Part shown: positions 62,648-64,000 of the stretch, piece by piece
How positions within the stretch are numbered: position 1 is the first letter of the stretch
Layout of the letters: every line of letters starts with the position of its first letter
Assembly: GCA_963971405.1 (NCBI GenBank)
Contig: OZ020486.1
Span: 36,913,419 to 36,977,418, forward strand
From: Psococerastis gibbosa
Taxonomy: Eukaryota; Arthropoda; Insecta; Psocodea; Psocidae
DNA length: 64,000 bases
Direction: 5' to 3'
Translations under genes and position numbers: made by a program
The notes under the pieces: model-generated
The model's database searches: none
Told to the model about the DNA's origin: nothing
What the model saw: only the letters and a program-made list of their open reading frames with translations

Positions 62648-63475
62648 ATGACTTGTGGTGTGTGCTTGACGAAAATTGGCAGGGATTCTGACACTGTCCA
62701 ATGCAATCTATGCAAGAAATTGTACCATAAGGTTTGCGCCAATCAGAGCGATAAAAAGCAGTGGGAGTGTGAATCCTGCCTTTTGGACTCACGAATTGGT
62801 CAAATACTCCGAGTTATGTTCAAAGATTTCAAGGAGGAAATGAATCAAAATTTTAAGAGGGTCGAAGATAGCCAAAGTTTCATGAGCGACAAGTATGACG
62901 ACATAAACTCAAAACTATCTACAATCTTATTGCTTCAAGAAAAAGTGACCACTTTAGAAAGCCAACTGATTGAGAAGGACAAGGAAATCAAAGCTTTGGG
63001 TACACGACTTGCGGCTCAAGAGCAGTATTCTCGAAGAAACACGATCGAATATAGGGAAGTTGCAGTGACTCAAGATGAACGGGTTGAAGACATCGTGATA
63101 AAAGTCTCAGAAAAATTTGGAGTGAGGCTTTCGCCAGACGATATTGATGTTGCGCACCGTATTCCCCCTATGAATAAGAAAAAAGTACCTACCATTATTG
63201 CTAAACTTAATAAGCGAAAGCTGTCTGATGAGTTAATCAGTAAGAAGAATAAATTAGTGACAAATGCAAATACAACTGGTGTAGGTAATGAAAGAATTTA
63301 TGTTGGAGAAAGCTTAAGCCCATATTTTAAGGATTTGTATTGGCGCGCTAGAAAGGCAGGTAAACTCGCAAATTGGTCTTACGTATGGTGGAACAGAGGC
63401 ATTTTGGCCCGTAAAAATGAACAGTCGAAAATAATAAAAATTATATGCGAAGAAGATCTAAAGAATATAAAATAA
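62648..63475 (+). CDS. LINE ORF1 protein: PHD finger, coiled coil, FP25K-like C-terminus
   Basis: I start at the ATG of MTCGVCLTKIG (62648); the frame opens 12 codons earlier. Residues 3-44 form a C4-H-C3 PHD-type finger (CGVC, CNLC, YHKVC, CESC). About residues 60-130 look coiled-coil, ending in EKVTTLESQLIEKDKEIKAL, and would trimerise the protein. QYSRRNTIEYREV then starts the C-terminal domain that runs through DVAHRIPP and IYVGESLSPYFKDLYWRARK to a Trp-rich end. That domain is shared with baculovirus FP25K-like proteins and many insect LINE ORF1s (known family). It would bind the element's RNA as a chaperone. No disruption seen. Confidence 0.85.
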   Translation: MTCGVCLTKIGRDSDTVQCNLCKKLYHKVCANQSDKKQWECESCLLDSRIGQILRVMFKDFKEEMNQNFKRVEDSQSFMSDKYDDINSKLSTILLLQEKVTTLESQLIEKDKEIKALGTRLAAQEQYSRRNTIEYREVAVTQDERVEDIVIKVSEKFGVRLSPDDIDVAHRIPPMNKKKVPTIIAKLNKRKLSDELISKKNKLVTNANTTGVGNERIYVGESLSPYFKDLYWRARKAGKLANWSYVWWNRGILARKNEQSKIIKIICEEDLKNIK

Positions 63476-63522
63476 TTATAGTTTTAAGTTCATAAGTTCT
63501 TAAATTTTATATTTATATTTGT

Positions 63523-64000
63523 ATGGATAATTTCCTAAATGATATAGACTCTCATTTTAATGAAACAGTTGAATTTGATGGTTGTAACCAATTTGATTGG
63601 AATGATCTACCTAGCTCTCTGCTCATTTTCCATCTAAACATAAGAAGCGTAAATGCCAATTTTGACGAATTTTTAGTTTATCTAAACTCATTAAGTTCTA
63701 GTCCTGTCTTTGATGTTATCATATTAACTGAAGCTCACCTTTCACCACATGATGGTAGTGTGTACCAAATTCCTGGCTATCAAACCCACTATTGTACAAC
63801 CAAGATTAATAAAAATGGTGGTTTGATTATTTTTTGTCGTACAAATTTAAATGTACAATACTATACCCTAACAAATATTAGAGAATGTGATGCTGCAAAG
63901 ATTAGTTTCTCAATTGGCCCACAGCCTTTTGATATCCTCGCTGTTTATCGCTTACCGTCATGTAATGAAATCATCTTTGTTGAAGATTTAAATAATTATT
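63523..64000 (+). CDS. LINE ORF2, AP endonuclease domain (runs off window)
   Basis: Starts at ATG 63523 (MDNFLNDIDSHFNET) and stays open for 159 codons to the edge. Endonuclease landmarks are LLIFHLNIRSVNANFDEF with the early Asn, VIILTEAHLSP with the catalytic Glu, NKNGGLIIF and ILAVYRLPS. This endonuclease nicks target DNA so that the element's reverse transcriptase can prime there (known for the family). The reverse-transcriptase part must lie beyond 64000. The 47-base gap from ORF1 suggests reinitiation or a shared transcript. Confidence 0.88.
   Translation, partial: MDNFLNDIDSHFNETVEFDGCNQFDWNDLPSSLLIFHLNIRSVNANFDEFLVYLNSLSSSPVFDVIILTEAHLSPHDGSVYQIPGYQTHYCTTKINKNGGLIIFCRTNLNVQYYTLTNIRECDAAKISFSIGPQPFDILAVYRLPSCNEIIFVEDLNNY

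Larger units (their letters stand above)
62450..64000 (+). mobile_element. Non-LTR retrotransposon, 5' part, open at window edge
   Basis: ORF1 (62648-63475) and the start of ORF2 (63523 onward) are separated by 47 bases with no stops in either, so this may be an intact element cut by the window edge. The 5' boundary is not defined; the start given is approximate. PHD-type ORF1 plus AP endonuclease ORF2 fits a CR1/Jockey-like group (clade inferred). Confidence 0.8.

Overview
The window looks like nuclear DNA of an arthropod, most likely an insect. It is AT-rich, has no bacterial-style gene packing and is crowded with eukaryotic transposons: non-LTR retrotransposon relics, tRNA- and 5S-like SINEs, hAT- and PIF/Harbinger-like MITEs and a Polinton/Maverick. 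Long C or G runs recur, mostly inside one class of DNA-transposon relic. I see no complete cellular gene, only two possible exons (45554-45710 minus; 50824-50969 plus).

The centrepiece is a 12.6-kb Polinton at about 28901-41541. Its terminal inverted repeats (TIRs) contain nested 51- and 155-bp subrepeats. Between them lies a virus-like gene set: a small possible OB-fold protein (-), two uncharacterised overlapping genes (+; the second resembles a DEDD exonuclease fold), a retroviral-type integrase with C-terminal chromodomain (-), a DUF8207-type protein (-), a packaging ATPase (-), a phospholipase A2-like capsid-associated protein (+), an adenain-like cysteine protease (+), a minor capsid protein (+), a 57-codon small ORF (+), a major capsid protein (+) and a protein-primed family B DNA polymerase (-). 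Together these would integrate and replicate the element, process capsid proteins and package DNA. Nearly all frames are open, which suggests a young copy. The polymerase has lost its N-terminal part at a junction with a SINE.

Left flank (1-28900): a Polinton-TIR relic (2953-3245), a possible tRNA pseudogene, two SINE families, four antisense or sense LINE 3' ends, a LINE RNase H fragment (22260-22865), hAT MITEs with 8-bp target duplications (8923-9098, 10549-11252), nested TTA/TAA-flanked MITEs (11377-11770, 19780-19919, 21460-21843), a 5S-like SINE and a G-rich minisatellite. Right flank (41542-64000): more of the same families, a hammerhead-ribozyme-like motif (47151-47187), an inverted pair of about 0.8-kb repeats (54406-55200 and 56881-57743), further hAT MITEs (51766-52215, 60469-60777, 61382-61628), and at the right edge the start of an open LINE with ORF1 (PHD finger plus FP25K-like C-terminus) and the ORF2 endonuclease.

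The most unusual small-scale signal is a set of three tiny palindromes (24, 38 and 49 bp; termini CATTGAATATA...TATATTCAATG), each flanked by a perfect 7-bp direct repeat. A related repeat copy shows the uninterrupted site for one of them. All calls come from reading the sequence; no database search was run.
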